Counted from the stretch's first letter, positions 35,782 to 48,912 are shown. The stretch: 64,000 nt of DNA from Microplitis mediator (GCF_029852145.1 NC_079972.1:6335795-6399794), one strand, 5' to 3'. Translations and numbers: made by a program. The notes: generated by a model not told the origin, from the sequence alone.

Positions 35782-38313
35782 ATGGACAAAAAAGTCTTTT
35801 GTTCTTTGCAAGGGCGTTCAAAATGTGTAAAGTTTCAACGTGATCCAAGTGTCTCTGACGTTGCAATTATACGAGACAAAATTCGTGATATTTGTGAACG
35901 AGATACGTGTTTAAAAAAGTTTATTGAAAATAAAGTTATTGTTGTACAAAAAAAAGATAATGATGAAGATGTGTGGATCGACGTGGAAGATGATGACATT
36001 GTAAAAGATAAAGAGAAGTTGAATATTCTTTTACTGCCAACACCTGAGTCTGTACCTGATGTTTTAGAAGGAAATGATGGAAATTTACCCTATAAAATTC
36101 TATATACAGAACCGTTGAATGATTTAGAATTAGAAAAATTAATCGAAAATGGACATGATGATGCATCATCAACTAAAGAAAATTCTGAGGTTAGTAAATT
36201 GAATTAATTGTTAAGTTGAATTTTCATCATCAATTAAAATTAATATGTAATTTGATTATTTTTAAGTATTATGTATTTATTTAACTTTATTTTTTTTAGT
36301 CGCAAATCCCACTAGATAGTAAAGTTAGTCTTGACGAAAAAAAAATTGATCAGTCAAAGAAAATTATAAGTATCGTTAAAACCGGACCAGGTTCTATCAA
36401 GATGCCAGCAATATTACCTTCTTTAACTTATGATTTGAAAAAAAAAGTTGAAGATTTGGGAGTTCTAGCATCACAAAAAGATTTGATTTATCATTGGGCA
36501 TCATTTTTATGGGAGACAACTGATGGACAGCCGATAAAAATTGACTACCAAAATCTTGCTAGCACCATTGTATCAGCTTATCCATTATTAAAAGGTGGTC
36601 CGAAAGGTTACGTAAGTATTTTTTTTATTAGTCAATAATTCAATTACAATAATCTAATAAAAATAACAGTAAATTTACTAGACTTACAGTTAAAACAAAA
36701 CTTTTTTTTATTAAAGGATATAGTGAGGACTCAATTAAGTACCTGGGTAAGGAATCACAGAACCACATTAAAAAAGCAAGGAAAAAAAAGAAATGCAGAA
36801 GAAAATATCAATCATGTCTCCAAAACATCTAAAGTGGAAGTATCAAATGAAACGTATGTTTTAAATAATTTTACATATCATAATTATTTATTAGATTAAG
36901 AAAGAATATGTTTTTTTATAGATATTATATTTTTTTCATTTGAGAGATTTTTTATTGGAAATTTTTGTTTTGAAATGTATTTTGATTTTGAAAACAGCTG
37001 ACAAATTTCTGTTGATAAGAATTTATTAAGCATAAATCTTTTTAGCCAAACATATTTTCTTTATAAAAATATTTTTTCCTCTCAATATGATTATTTATCA
37101 AAATTATTTGTAATAAATGAATTAAATTTTATAGATCTGAGGTTTCTACATTAAATGTTAGCCGAGCTTTATTGGAATTGGAGAAAAAACAAGGGAAAGA
37201 AGGTAATACGCCTCATGTCCAACGTCTTATTAAGTTAACATTAAATGAGCGTCTCAATTGGATAAAAAATGAAGCTAAATCAATTTTGGAAGTGGTAAAA
37301 AAATATCCCCATTTGAATGATTGTGATTCGGTAAGTGATTTTTTTTAGTTTTTTAATTTTTTTATATTCTAACAAAAGTAATTACTCCTTAAAATTCATT
37401 TTAAACAGATACTCTTCGAATTTTATAATTTAAAAAATACTACTGAGGATTCGATATTTAAAAACATACAATTGATGTTTTTTCGATTGAAAAATTATTT
37501 TCAAGTCAAAGATGAAGATGAAAATTCTGAAATTGACCTTGTAATGAAACTGAATGATGCTGTGACCAGAAAAGTAAAGAAGGAAGTTAAGCCTTTGTTT
37601 ACTTTTAAACAAGTAAGGTTTATTATATTTTCTATTATTATGAAGTGAGTTTATTAATACTCTAGTTGTATAGAAACTAAGACTTTAAAAAGCTAGATCA
37701 TTTTTTAATGTGCTTTTAATATGTACTTAAACAAATAAATATTAAAGTAAAGAACCTAGTTATTGACACGGGCATGGTTGTTTGACACTTGCAATTATGT
37801 TTTAACTAAAAAAATAAAATATTCTTAAAAAATAAATTATCTTAAAATTTATGATTTCAAAAATATACTTATTAGTTTACTAGAGTTGATTTATTTTTTT
37901 AATTAAAATAAAATTGCAAGTGTAAATAACTTGGCCAGTGTCAATAACTGGATCTTTTACCTTACTCAAAATTTATTTTATTACAGGCACGTTCATCTAC
38001 TGATTGTCTTGTGACTGAAGAGAACGAGTCTCCTCGAGCTATTATATACTCTGATAATAAAGAAATCAGCGCTGCTTTTATTGTTGCTGATACCAATGTC
38101 AGAGTTCAAGTTTCCAATCCTACAGTACCAAAGGTGGTAGCTACTTTATTAGCAGCTTACTATGTTTGGGACACGGTATTTCCTAAACAGTACTCAAATA
38201 TGTTAGAGTACATCGACAGTGAAGTGTTGGGAACTATAATTAAAAAAAATCAAGTTTTATTGAAGTTCATTCGAAAACGAGAAGAAAAAGAAAAAGAAGA
38301 AGAAAATAAATAA
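35782..38313 (+). CDS. E5-borne unidentified 527-aa protein, six exons, PB1/ubiquitin-fold-like N-terminus
   Basis: Exons: 35782-36189, 36300-36611, 36717-36853, 37135-37330, 37409-37612 and 37987-38313. All introns are GT-AG with good donors (GTTAGT, GTAAGT, GTATGT, GTAAGT, GTAAGG), and phases join without a stop to give 527 residues. Residues 1-95 (CVKFQRDPSVSDVAIIRDKI..., acidic WIDVEDDDI) have the feel of a PB1 or ubiquitin-like fold. Residues about 155-255 (MPAILPSL, YHWASFLWET, ASTIVSAYPLLKGGPKGY, LSTWVRNHRTTLKKQ) form a helical, Trp-rich, basic block resembling proteins annotated in animals as SAMD3-like; that resemblance is from memory and weak. A further helical region (VQRLIKLTLNERLNWIKNEA) follows, and the C-terminus ends in a Lys/Glu tail. 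I see no DDE catalytic pattern and no zinc finger. The gene lies between the TIRs, so it is most likely element cargo or an accessory (DNA-binding?) protein. Function unknown. Confidence 0.8.
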
Positions 38314-40918
38314 GTAATGTATTGGACTTAATTTTTACTTTGATAATTACCAAGCATTTTATTTAATTTTAATTTATTGAAAAAAAAATCTTAATTTCTT
38401 CTTTTATTAATGCAAAACTCAAATTGTTATGGAAATATTTTTTTAGTACGTTACTTCATTAAAAATTAATAATCTATAGATACACGAATACAATAAAATA
38501 ATTGCTATATATAGCAATTTATATTTTCTTATGTAAGAAAAACAGATAAGTTTTAATAGAAAAAAAGTGATTTAGAGTTGGAATGTGTGAAACTAAAATG
38601 TTTTTTGTTCAAATGTTTTCTCTTTCTGTTATAATTTAATTTAATTAAAGTTTATTTTTGATTAAAAATACAAAACAACACCTACGTTAAAAAAATTCAA
38701 TAGTTCATAATTAAAAAAACAAAAATGTAATTTGCATGCAATGTAAAATGAAATTTCCCTAAGAATATTCATTATAATTTTATGTAATTTTTATTCATTT
38801 ATGAATTGAAACTTAAAAAAAAATAAAATAAACAAATAATCCTACAAAAATAATTTAATGATTTTTAATTTTTTATGTATTATTAAAAAATTTATAAAAC
38901 ACTTTAAATGTTTTTAGATCATAACACATTTTAAGTGATTTAATAAAAACACTTTAAGTGCATTAAAGTTAAACGTTTAAAACGTTTTCATTAAATAAAA
39001 CACCATAAAATGTTTAAAAAGTGACTACAAGCTTTTAAACATTTTATGTGTTTAAAAGTAAAACACTTGAGTTTGCAGTGCAAAAATTAAAATGATTATT
39101 ATAATCACTTGTTAAGCATATTCTCACGCAAAAAATGTAAAAAATCACATAACATAAATTTTCATGTTTCAATTATTTGAAATCAATTGATTTATCATTT
39201 AAATCCACAATGATAATTATTCAATAATGTAACGCTTATAAAATGAACAGGAGACACTGCGCAGAAAATCTAATGGCTGGTTATCTGGCGAGGGAGCAAG
39301 TTTCAGCTACTCACACGAGGGAGCGTGTTTCAGGTTTCAGCTGTCTCAAAATAGCCCGGCAAATTCAAATGTATGAAACTTAAAAGAAGGAAAAACTTAA
39401 AAAAATAGTTTTCTGATTGCTTTTAAGAGCTCGACACTGAAATGAAAATAACTAGAAAACAACGCAGAATTTCGAAAAACTTTATTCGTAATAATTTGGA
39501 AGGAATAAAATTACCTTCAAAAAAATTTTTATGACATTTTGTGATAAGACTGATAGTTTCGCCGGAAAAATAAAAATATCTCAAAATTCACTATAAACTT
39601 GACTTTAAGCTCAAATAACTTTTAAACAGTTGGATTTATCAAAAAATAATAAGAGACTTTTTTTGTATAGCGTTCAATTTCCTACAACCATAATAATCTT
39701 GCATAAACATCCGTTTATTGGTTTGTAAGCTTTAAATTTTCTATACTTTCAATTTTTGGACACCATGAATAAATGAAAGTGAAAAATGTTAGTACATCAA
39801 CTTTTTTGTGTCCATTTTTCTCATAGCATTTCCAATTTAACCCATACCTGAATTGTAGTAGATTTTCTAAGATAGGTTTATCTTATTTGTTGGTAGATTT
39901 AGCCATTTTTTCTAGCCTTTTATTTTTGAGTCCCAGATGGTAAAAGTTACTAAATTGTAGTAAAACTTTAAGTACTTGCCAAATTTACAGAAATACATTT
40001 AGATAACTGTATTCTACGGTGGCAGACAAAAAATTTACGGTAAGAATACGGTAGGCTTACCATAAAAGAATTTTATACCCATTTCGGGATTTTTGCGGTA
40101 GATTACCGTAACTTACCGCAATTTTACCGCAAAATTCGGTAGCAATACGGAATACTACGGTATTACGGGGTTGTAAGGTAGTTTACGGTAATTTACCGTA
40201 AATTCACCGAAATTTCGGTTTTTTACCGTATTTCAGGTTCGCTAGGGAAGTGAACCAAAACTTCATCTTCTAGATTGTTTTTGTCAATTTGTTGTCAAAT
40301 TTAAACGATAGATTTTGAACAAAGGCAAACTGCAGTTATCAAGTTGTTTTAAAGTTTCGAATTAAGTGATTATCAGTGTATCTATTCAACTGAAAGTTGG
40401 AGTCAACTAGTATTTGAGGACCTATTAATTGAAATACAATCGAAAAATAATCGAATTCCAATCATTTTTAACGATATTTAATTCAAACTCTCAATTTAGT
40501 CGATAGAAATCTTTTTAACTATATTTATTCTATGTGAGTGCCCCAAACGCATGAAAAAATTTGTAAAAATATTAAAAGAGAACGATATAGAATATGCTAA
40601 TGAATTTTAGTTATTTAAATTAGTTCTCATTACTAAAATGAGTAAACTTTCATAATTTTAGGACGAACAATCAATTATCTTCCGACTGAAATACGAATTT
40701 TGTAAAAAAATATTTTTTTAAAAAAGTTTAAAAAAATGCGAGCCGAATATTACTCTGTCTACGGTAAAGATACACAGTATGCTCGCGCTCTACACTCACA
40801 CATATACATTATGATTTAGTTTCAGAATTTCTTTTAGATTTCAAAAATGTTAATTTTTTTTTTTTTTGATCACATGTAACGTGTACTTGGCGCAAGACTC
40901 TACCGTGTCTCTTGATTA

Positions 40919-43227
40919 AAAAAAAAAAAAAATCTGGGCGTCGGTTGACCCTGCGGGCCAGCCCCAAAACTTCCCGCTGTTTCCGAGCTCAAGGAGCTTG
41001 AAAACATTACTATGAATATATTTTCAAGCTCTTCGAGCTCGAAAATGCTACTACCTGCACAGAAAAAACAGTTAACTTGAATCAAGGAAAATATTCTTGA
41101 ATCAAGAAAATTTTTTTGATCGATTCGGAAAATAAAAATTTACTTGCCCCAAGTAAACAATTATTTTCAAATTTTTATCTTGAATCAAAATTTTTTTTCT
41201 CACGTCAACATATTTTTACGCTTAAATCAAAAAATTTTCACTTGTTTCAAGAGTTTATATTTCTTAAAGTAAGAAATATTTTTTTTGGAGCAAGATACAT
41301 TAATTTTTTGTAGCAATATTGCATTTTTTTGGTTAAACAGAATAAAATTTCTCGGAACAAGTACTATTCTTTTTACGCAAGTATTTTTTGTATTCTCCGA
41401 CCAAGAAAACAAAAGTTGCTTAAGCCAAGAGAAAAAATTTCTTGGGAGAAAAGATCGATATGGAGAAGGGGAAAGTCACTGGTGCTAGACAGCAGCAGCG
41501 GGAGTAGTTCGGTGCTCGCCACGAGATCGCGCCTACGACATGTAGTGTCCCTGGTAAGACATTTATTTCAGAAGTGTTATATTCCAAATTTCATTACGAT
41601 TTTGTTCGAGTACTCTTCTGTCATTTGACAGAATTACAAGTACTTTTTTGAATTGTACTATGGTATATCCTATAATACATCATGACTTTAATATTAATAT
41701 TAAAGTTTACTCGAAATTCAAGTCTTGAATAATTTTGCTCGGAAAAAAAAACAAAAAATTACGTTTCAGATTAAAAAAAAAAAAAAAGAATTAACACGTC
41801 AACCCGTCGGAGAGAGAATACATTTTTGACTAAGAAAAATTTAAGTCTTTATTGAAGAAGCAAACTTTTGGAGCAAGAAATTTTTTTTTCTTGGCCCAAT
41901 CAACTTTTATTTTCACTTAAGCAATTTATTTTTCGGAGCAAGAGAATTTTTTTCTTGGGCCAAGAGATTTTTTCTTAGCCCAAGTTAACTTTTTTTCGTT
42001 CAAAACTTTGATTTTTGGGAGTAAGAAATTTTTTTTCTTGGGGCAAGAAAAAGTTTTTTGGCTGAAGTGAAACTTTTTTTCGTTCAAAACGTTGATTTTT
42101 TGGTAAGAGATGACTTATTTTCTTTAGCCAAGAATTTTTTTTCTTAAACCAAGAAATTTTCAATTTCGCTTCAAAAATAAATTTTTTTGGAGCAAGAGAA
42201 TTTACTGTCTAGAACCAAAAAAAGTTTTTGAATCAAGTGTTTTACTTTTATTAAATCGAGAAAGAAAATTCGGATGACAATATTTTTCTTGAACCAAGTT
42301 AACTGTTTTTCCTGTGTGCGATTATTTTTTATGAGCTTTTCAAGATCTATCAAGTTACATTTTTTGATAAAGTTTGACAAGTTAAGAATCGAAAATTATT
42401 AATGAAGAAGCGGTTTTTAAATTTTTATTCCCAATTATGTTCAATGAAATAAATTTATTGAGGGAGTAATCAATGTCAGTGATCAAAATCAAGATTTGAG
42501 TGAGTTTTGACTTAGGTCAGAGAGCAATAATATATGAAAAATCCGAGAAAAATATTAAAAACTGTGTTTTTTCAATTTTTTGCTGATAATATGATTTAAA
42601 CTAAAGAACAAGTTAGATGACATTTGATGATCAAAAAAGACTATAAAGAGGAAGAATTGTTATGATTTTAGACACATTTTAGTAAATTATATTTTGATTT
42701 ATCCGGTAAAAATAACATTTTATGTTATTTTTTTAACTTTTCAGCGCCGATATCTTTTGAACTAATGAACCGATTTTGACGTTTGAGGCGACAATCGACG
42801 CGTTTTATTAAGTTCTAGAGCTGATTAGATTTTAAAGTCGATCGTTCAACTCTTTTCTGAAAAATCAATAAAAAACTAAAAAAAAAAAAATTTTTTTTTT
42901 TCGTAATTCACAAATATTTTCGAGTCTTTTTGATCAAATGATCTGCAATTTTTAGGAAAGTTGATGACCAGCAAGCTCTTTCAATTGCCGCCTTAACCAT
43001 TCAAATCGATTAATAAGTTAAAAAGTTATAGACCGGTCACACACACACACACATACATACATACATGCATACATACAGACATCATTCTAAAAATAGTCAG
43101 AATAGCTTCCTAGGACCTCAAAACGTCGACATCTGATGAAAACTCGATTTTCGAAAATCGGGGTGAAAACAATAACTTCCCGAAATTTTTGAAAATCATC
43201 GATTTTCTTAGCGGGAAGTTAAAAAAA
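40919..43227 (-). repeat. R1-family repeat, reversed, interrupted by E7
   Basis: It runs from TCTGGGCGTCGGTTGACCCTG to CTTAGCGGGAAGTTAAAAA, the mirror of the copy at 25366-28058, including the (CA)n tract at 43039-43056. The copy is split by element E7 at 41058-42316. The matching point in the 25366 copy (GCTATTACCTGGGATTATTT on the minus strand) shows the uninterrupted order. Confidence 0.75.
41058..42316. mobile_element. Element E7: CACAG-ended TIR element with CTTGAATCAAG words
   Basis: Left end CACAGAAAAAACAGTTAACT and right end AGTTAACTGTTTTTCCTGTG are inverted, with one mismatch. TG flanks both sides (41056-41057 and 42317-42318). The interior is filled with TTGAATCAAGAAA / TTTCTTGG words. 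A non-repetitive GC-rich segment at 41484-41560 (CAGCAGCAGCGGGAGTAG... then CTGGTAAGAC) looks like a captured exon end with a splice donor. Comparison with the other R1 copy gives ACCTG-GATTATT as the empty site, consistent with a TG duplication. Confidence 0.8.
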
Positions 43228-44780
43228 TCACGGATTTCTAGCTGATTATCAATAAATTTCTTAATTAAAAAAAAAAATTCAAGATTTATTTTATCGTAAC
43301 ATTAGCGTACGAGGCGTCTCTTTTTGGATTAATATTTGAATAAAACAAAGGATAACTCGGTAAATATGTGTCAATGAAATGAAATTTCACTTGAGGTTTA
43401 TCAGCTATGTGGATAGAGGATTTGTCAATCAACTACCAGGACCAGTGATCGCGCCCGTAAATCGGAAAAAAATGAACTTCAAAACCTGACTTCACTCCTA
43501 TACCATACCACTAAACTAGTGCAATCTTCAGTTGAGAGACAAAGCTATCTCACACCCACACACACACACTTTTCTCGAGAAATATAGCTCACCAATTTTT
43601 ATTATGCCGGCATTGTAAAAAAATAGATTGATAGAAAATATTATGCTAGAATATAAAAATAAAATTAAGAACTACAAAATTTACTATACTAAGTAATAAT
43701 TCTTATAAATTACTCAACTCAGTTTTTAAAGTATGATTGTAATTTTTGTTATGCTAGACTACGAATATTATAAGCATAGATTACACTAATTAAAAAAAAA
43801 GTGGCATGTTTCAGGTTTGGTAGACTAGCATAATAAAATTTGATGTATTTTCTATTATTATTTCGTGTATTTTAGATTCTCATTTTTCTCCGTGTATTAA
43901 TTATTCTCAGAGCAATTTTTACATAAGTGATATTGAATAAAATTTAACTTTTACTGCTTCTAAAGTCATATTATAATTTTTTTTAATTCTATAAAATTAT
44001 TAATTTTTCTATTTGTAAAAAGTGTTGTTTAATATCATTTGCTTTATTAATTTATTTTATAGTGGCTGGCTAACGGGATTTTTTTAAATTTTTTTAATTG
44101 AATTATAATTTTGAGTATTTAGCTCGTGTCATGCAACGGTTATAAATAATGATAAATTATACATAATTGTACTTAATGATTGCAATATTAAAGTTGAAAA
44201 GTTCGTGTAAATAAAACTCAAAAATAATTAACACTGTTATGTGTAGGGACAAATAAGTTTTACTAATAAGCAAATAAATTAAAATATAGCGTAAATGATT
44301 TATGGCAAATGTCAAAGCGTAGAGTTTCACGGATGGAATTGAAATTGAGCTCAACGAACAATTATTGAAAGCGACCGTCTTATTATTAAAACACTTGAAT
44401 CACAAATAGTTGACAATAATAGAAACAATGTTTTTTTTTTCTTCAACAATCAACTGACCACTACACTTGTATTGATTATTCATCAATTATAAAAAAAAGT
44501 CGAGGACATGAGAATGTATGAAATTATCAAATACTATGAATTCAGGAATTAATAATAAACAATATTTTCATGAAAGCACCACTTCCATTAAGTATATTTA
44601 TGATAAAAAGCAGAGGCTTCAAAATGATGCATCCACCAATAAAAATTTCGTTTGTTACAATAATAATTATTGTAACATGATCGAAATTCCTTTTTTCTTT
44701 CAAGACAAGACTAATACAAATATTTTTTTTTCTATTTACCAGGACAAAAATTTACATTTAAATAAAATTTTAAAACTTAC
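43228..44780. other. Intergenic or intronic stretch without recognisable features
   Basis: AT-rich. If the exon at 44781-44926 is real, this stretch would be its downstream intron. An open frame at 44518-44886 on the plus strand is judged spurious. Confidence 0.3.
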
Positions 44781-44926
44781 TTTAGAATTTGTGACGCGGT
44801 CAGCGGGCACAGATTCTGGAACAGTTTGCAATGTGCTCCGCATGGTATTATTGTACATTATAGGCCAGCCAGGATTACTGCCTTAAACCCTCCAGCCCTT
44901 CAATGCTATGATTTCTGCCTTTACGC
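44781..44926 (-). CDS. Candidate first coding exon of an unidentified gene (26 codons)
   Basis: On the minus strand a strong acceptor (long pyrimidine run TTTTTTTTTTACAG before GCG at 44926) and a perfect donor (TCTAAA then GTAAGT, exon end 44781) bracket 146 bp of GC-richer sequence. Every frame has a stop in the 5' half, but from ATG 44858 the frame is open to the donor in phase 0 and reads MYNNTMRSTLQTVPESVPAD followed by RVTNSK. This fits a spliced 5' UTR plus start codon. No next exon is recognised, and the product is unknown. Confidence 0.35.
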
Positions 44927-45166
44927 CTGTAAAAAAAAAACAAAAAGAAAAATAAAATATTTAATAAATTATAAATTTCGACAAAAGAGACAAAAAAATT
45001 TGCACTTCATAGAAATAATATAAATTTATATAAATATTTGCTTGAAATTGGTGAAAGCATGTGATCTTTTCCTCAACAGGTTTACGTATCGCTGCGGTTA
45101 TTTACCGTGGAAAGTGTATGACGTAGCATAATAAATTATCTTTATTGTTCAATATAAAATGTGTAC

Positions 45167-45211
<45 letters not shown>

Positions 45212-48200
45212 CAATTGCGATAATTTACATTTTATGATTTATGTTTTTTGTTAAAATTTTTTGCGTTTTTTTTGTTGCACAACTTAAGTAGTAATATTTT
45301 TTTTTATTGAGTAACCACTTAAAAACGTTTATCATGGCGAATATTGTTGATTGCAATGCGCTACTTGACGTGACGTTGATGATGTTGATTCAGGCCAGAC
45401 CTCAAGTGAAGGAGGTCAGCTTCCTTCCGCGTTAGTTGAGTATTGTAATACAAAGCAATAAAAGCTCTCTACATCATAATAGGGTTAGCCCTATGTTAAA
45501 GCGTTTTTTTTCCTTTTACATTTAAAACAATTTTATTCGTTAAAATATCGGATTTTAGAAACCTACAGTTAGAATATTTTTTTATTTTAAAGTCCCTATA
45601 TATAAACTATTTAATTTACTTAAAAATAAAAATTTCGCAGTTTTTTTTTATCGATTTTCTGGTTTAAAGAAGCGGTTAAAAAAAAAGCTTTGATTTTTAA
45701 ATCATATAGAACTAAAGTTGCAGTCTAAAATGAGACACGCTTCAGTTATACATTTTTACCTTTAATTTTATTAACGAAAAATAAGAAAATAATTGAAATA
45801 GTTGCCGAAGTGAGGTAAAAAAAATTTTTCGATCGTAAAGCATACTCTGATGCTTCGCATCATGAGTCGTGCAAAATATTAATTACTACTTGACATGGAG
45901 AAAATAAAAAGATAAAATTTACTTAAATATCACGAGATAAACTGCTGCTACAAATAGTAAATACTGGGCACTTTAACTGAGTATTATTTTTTCATTGATA
46001 CTGCTAGTAAAAATTAAATTATATAACATCAGGTAATTTTTTAAGTGAAATAACCTATATTTTACATCATTCATACTAACTAATTTACAGTCACTAACAT
46101 GAAATATAGAGATGTAGGGGGAACTTTACCAGACCGAAGAATAAATTTCATAAAATGCTATCTAAAATATAAAAATTAAAAATTTTACTGATTGTAAACA
46201 GAGAATTTCTCAAACTAAAAAATAATTTTTTTTTTTTTCTGATAAATATAATACTTGTTTCACTAATTATTAAATAAATATTGAGTAATCTGGCTATTAA
46301 CGCTATTTTTACCATAATTATCAACAAAAAATGCTATTCGTCCAATAAATTATTATTCAACTTTAATAATAACTACTTAAAGATAGATCCAATTAAATCA
46401 TAAGAATACTGTTTTTGTGTAAGCAATACGTGGACATTATTTTATTTTAGCTTATTTTCATCATGCACTTACTAACCTAGAACAAACGCTAATAGAGAAC
46501 ACGTTAATTCCAACCTGACCTTTAGAATTTACACAAATCCACAACTTTATAAGCATCGATCTCAAACATACATGCAATATTATCATCATATCACTAACTG
46601 ACCAAGTTACGATGTACTTGAGCTGAACGTAATTATTGTCAAAGTTTAAATATATTTAATTTTGTTTTTATACATTTATATTAATTTAACATTTTTTAAG
46701 AAATTAATAATACTTATAAAAAATAACCGTACATTTCCGTAATTAAAATTATCATTTTATTGTTATACATCCGCTGAGTAAAAAAAGTATATAAAACTTG
46801 GGTTTTAACAAAAGTAATATTTTTCGAGAAATTATCCACATAATAACAGCATTTTTTTTTTTTCAAAGGATATTTCCTGACCGGATGTGAATATATGTAT
46901 TTATATTTATGTGTGGATATAGTATATGTAAAAAAAAGAACAGTATATGTGTACTCTGTAAGAAATACATATGAGAAAAAACTGAGGAAATTGTCAAAAT
47001 ATAATGTTTTTAAATGATTTGCTGTCTAGTTTAAGTCGGTGAACTCGCAATTAGTCTGATGATTGGACGATAGAGTGGGCGTTATTCTACGAGCATTTGC
47101 TCGTTTGGCCCAAAAAGAGAGAGAGAGACCTTGCTGCCAAATTGGTTACACTTGGCTCAAATATTTAAGCCCCGTGAATCTCATAAGCTTTATATATTTT
47201 CTTTATATTTTATCAACACATATACACACTTTTAATATTATTAACTTGTACTTTGTAATGAAATAGTTTCTCTTAAAAATAAATAAAAATGAGCTATTAG
47301 CGGCAAAATCATGAATTAGAAAAAACAAAATAAAAAATATAAGTATTGCTAGTTAATAAAAAAATAAAATCCAGGAAAGCCGTTCGATCGAAGGTGATGT
47401 CTCTCATTTCCGAATATAGATATACTTAAGAACGAGGACGTCAAAAGAAAGCGTAGTCGACCTTGGAAAAAAACGAAGAAATAAATAAATAATAATAAAA
47501 ATATGAGAAAAATAGCAACGGAAGAAGCGGCTTTTAATATCACTATGTCTTACAATATAATCACATTGAAAGTGAAGGGACTGGTAAACTTGTTCACCAT
47601 TGATTCGACCTCGCAGATTCGAACTGCAGTACTCTCTCGAGGTTGCTAATTTAAAAAAAATAAATAAGTTCAACCAGCGAGAAGAGCATTAAGATAAAAT
47701 TATATAAAATTGAATTTACTTTGTTAGATTAGTGATTAGCTTAAAATGAAAGGGTAAGATTTTTACTGAAATAAAATATCTCAATGTGTGAAAACGATTT
47801 TAGAAATTATTTAGGTACTAGTTAGTGAGTAATTTTGAACTCCTCCTACATAACTTTTATTATATACATGTATATATACTATTTTCTCATCCTATATTTT
47901 TATACTCACCACTCGCGTGTGATTTTAGTAGAAACACTTACGTAGGCAAACAGTTGCATATATAAAGAATCGTAGCACGCTTATCTAAGGTAAAAGTCAT
48001 TAACGGCGGTGACAGCGCTAGAATAACCAGCGGGGGAGGTTTGTCTGATTTAGACTGACACATGCATCTAGCTAACAGTGTGCTAACAATTAAATTTAAT
48101 TTTCAGTCTAACAGACAATAAATTAATAAAAAATAAAATATAACTAATAATACATAATTATTCATAAACTACACGGTTTAAAAATATTACACACTACCAG

Positions 48201-48912
48201 ATTTAACAGACAGACATGATTATCCGTCAGTAACCTAGAAAGTAGGCAGCCATTCAGGATTACGGGACTCTGTATGTCTGTCCATGATACTTCAAAGCAG
48301 AATAAATAAATAATTCACCCGCTAATTTAATAATCCTTAAGAATTCAAAATTATTAAACACTCATTATTTGTTTTATTTTATCACCACTGTTCGTTATAA
48401 CAATACTCCATATATAAAACGATATAATTACAATATACAAAAGAAGCCGCGGAAGGGAATTCTCGAAACTGTATCTACAGTTGACACAAGACCCGTTCTT
48501 CACTCACGATCGAACGGTCGCCTCATGCCCCCGCCACAATTAAACCTTTTTATTTTATAATTACTGTAAAAACAATAAAACTAATAATATATAAGTCAAT
48601 TAAACACTTAAATACTCTAAATATTTACCCATTTGTGACAGATTTCACGATCGAAATGCACCACACATTAACAAACGTCCCCCACCTATTACCACATGCA
48701 GACATTACACATTCTCATTTTTCAAGATGGCTACCACCGTCAGGGCTTGATCGTCAGGCGAGACGATGCGGCTGGAGCACTAAATTATGGCGCTGATGTA
48801 CATATCTTTTCCTACCTTTTTCTCCTCGTTCTAGGTTGTATGTTGTTCATTTGCTCTCTAATGTGCTGCCATCACACAATAATTATTCATCTATTTCAAT
48901 TATTTTATTTTT
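44927..48912. other. Long noncoding stretch with local GC-rich islands
   Basis: Mostly AT-rich. GC-richer islands at about 45340-45450, 48440-48540 and 48680-48860 could be 5' exons or promoters (the last includes AAGATGGCTACCACCGTC with only a short frame), but I cannot support a gene. An AT microsatellite lies at 45163-45209. Confidence 0.3.
45163..45209. repeat. (TA)n microsatellite
   Basis: Simple TA repeat of about 47 bp. Confidence 0.9.

Larger units (their letters stand above)
35025..39080. mobile_element. Element E5: CACTG-ended TIR element carrying a spliced gene
   Basis: The first 22 bp (CACTGCAAACTCAAG then TGTTTTA) and the last 22 bp are perfect inverses. CA flanks both sides (35023-35024 and 39081-39082). 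Several hundred bp inside each end repeat the words AAAACACTT / AAGTGTTTT and AAAACGTTTT. The central 2.5 kb holds a complete six-exon gene (35782-38313, plus strand). Total length is 4056 bp. It is the only member of the CACNG-ended group in this window that carries an evident gene of its own. Confidence 0.8.
34159..40247. mobile_element. Element E6: CCCTRGCG-ended TIR element (6.1 kb) containing E5
   Basis: The left end CCCTGGCGGATCTGATTTTA and the inverse of the right end (CCCTAGCGAACCTGAAATAC) align with few mismatches; AA flanks both sides (34157-34158 and 40248-40249). Both subterminal regions are dense in TTACCGTA / TACGGTAA (34180-34400 and 40010-40230). The interior has three related copies of GATAGTTTCACCGGAAAA (34515 inverted, 34817, 39549 as TTTCGCCGG) and the whole of element E5. 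Confidence 0.6.

Noticed and set aside
41329..41628. 99-codon plus-strand open frame inside E7
   Set aside because: Mostly element words; only the GC-rich central block is of interest and is reported as a possible captured exon.
44518..44886. 122-codon plus-strand open frame
   Set aside because: Asn/Lys/Ile-rich as expected by chance in AT-rich DNA. Its GC-rich end is better explained by the minus-strand exon candidate at 44781-44926.
47612..47629. tRNA T-arm-like text (GCAG, TTCGAAT loop, CTGC on the minus strand)
   Set aside because: No matching acceptor, D-arm or anticodon arm can be drawn within 75 bp upstream.
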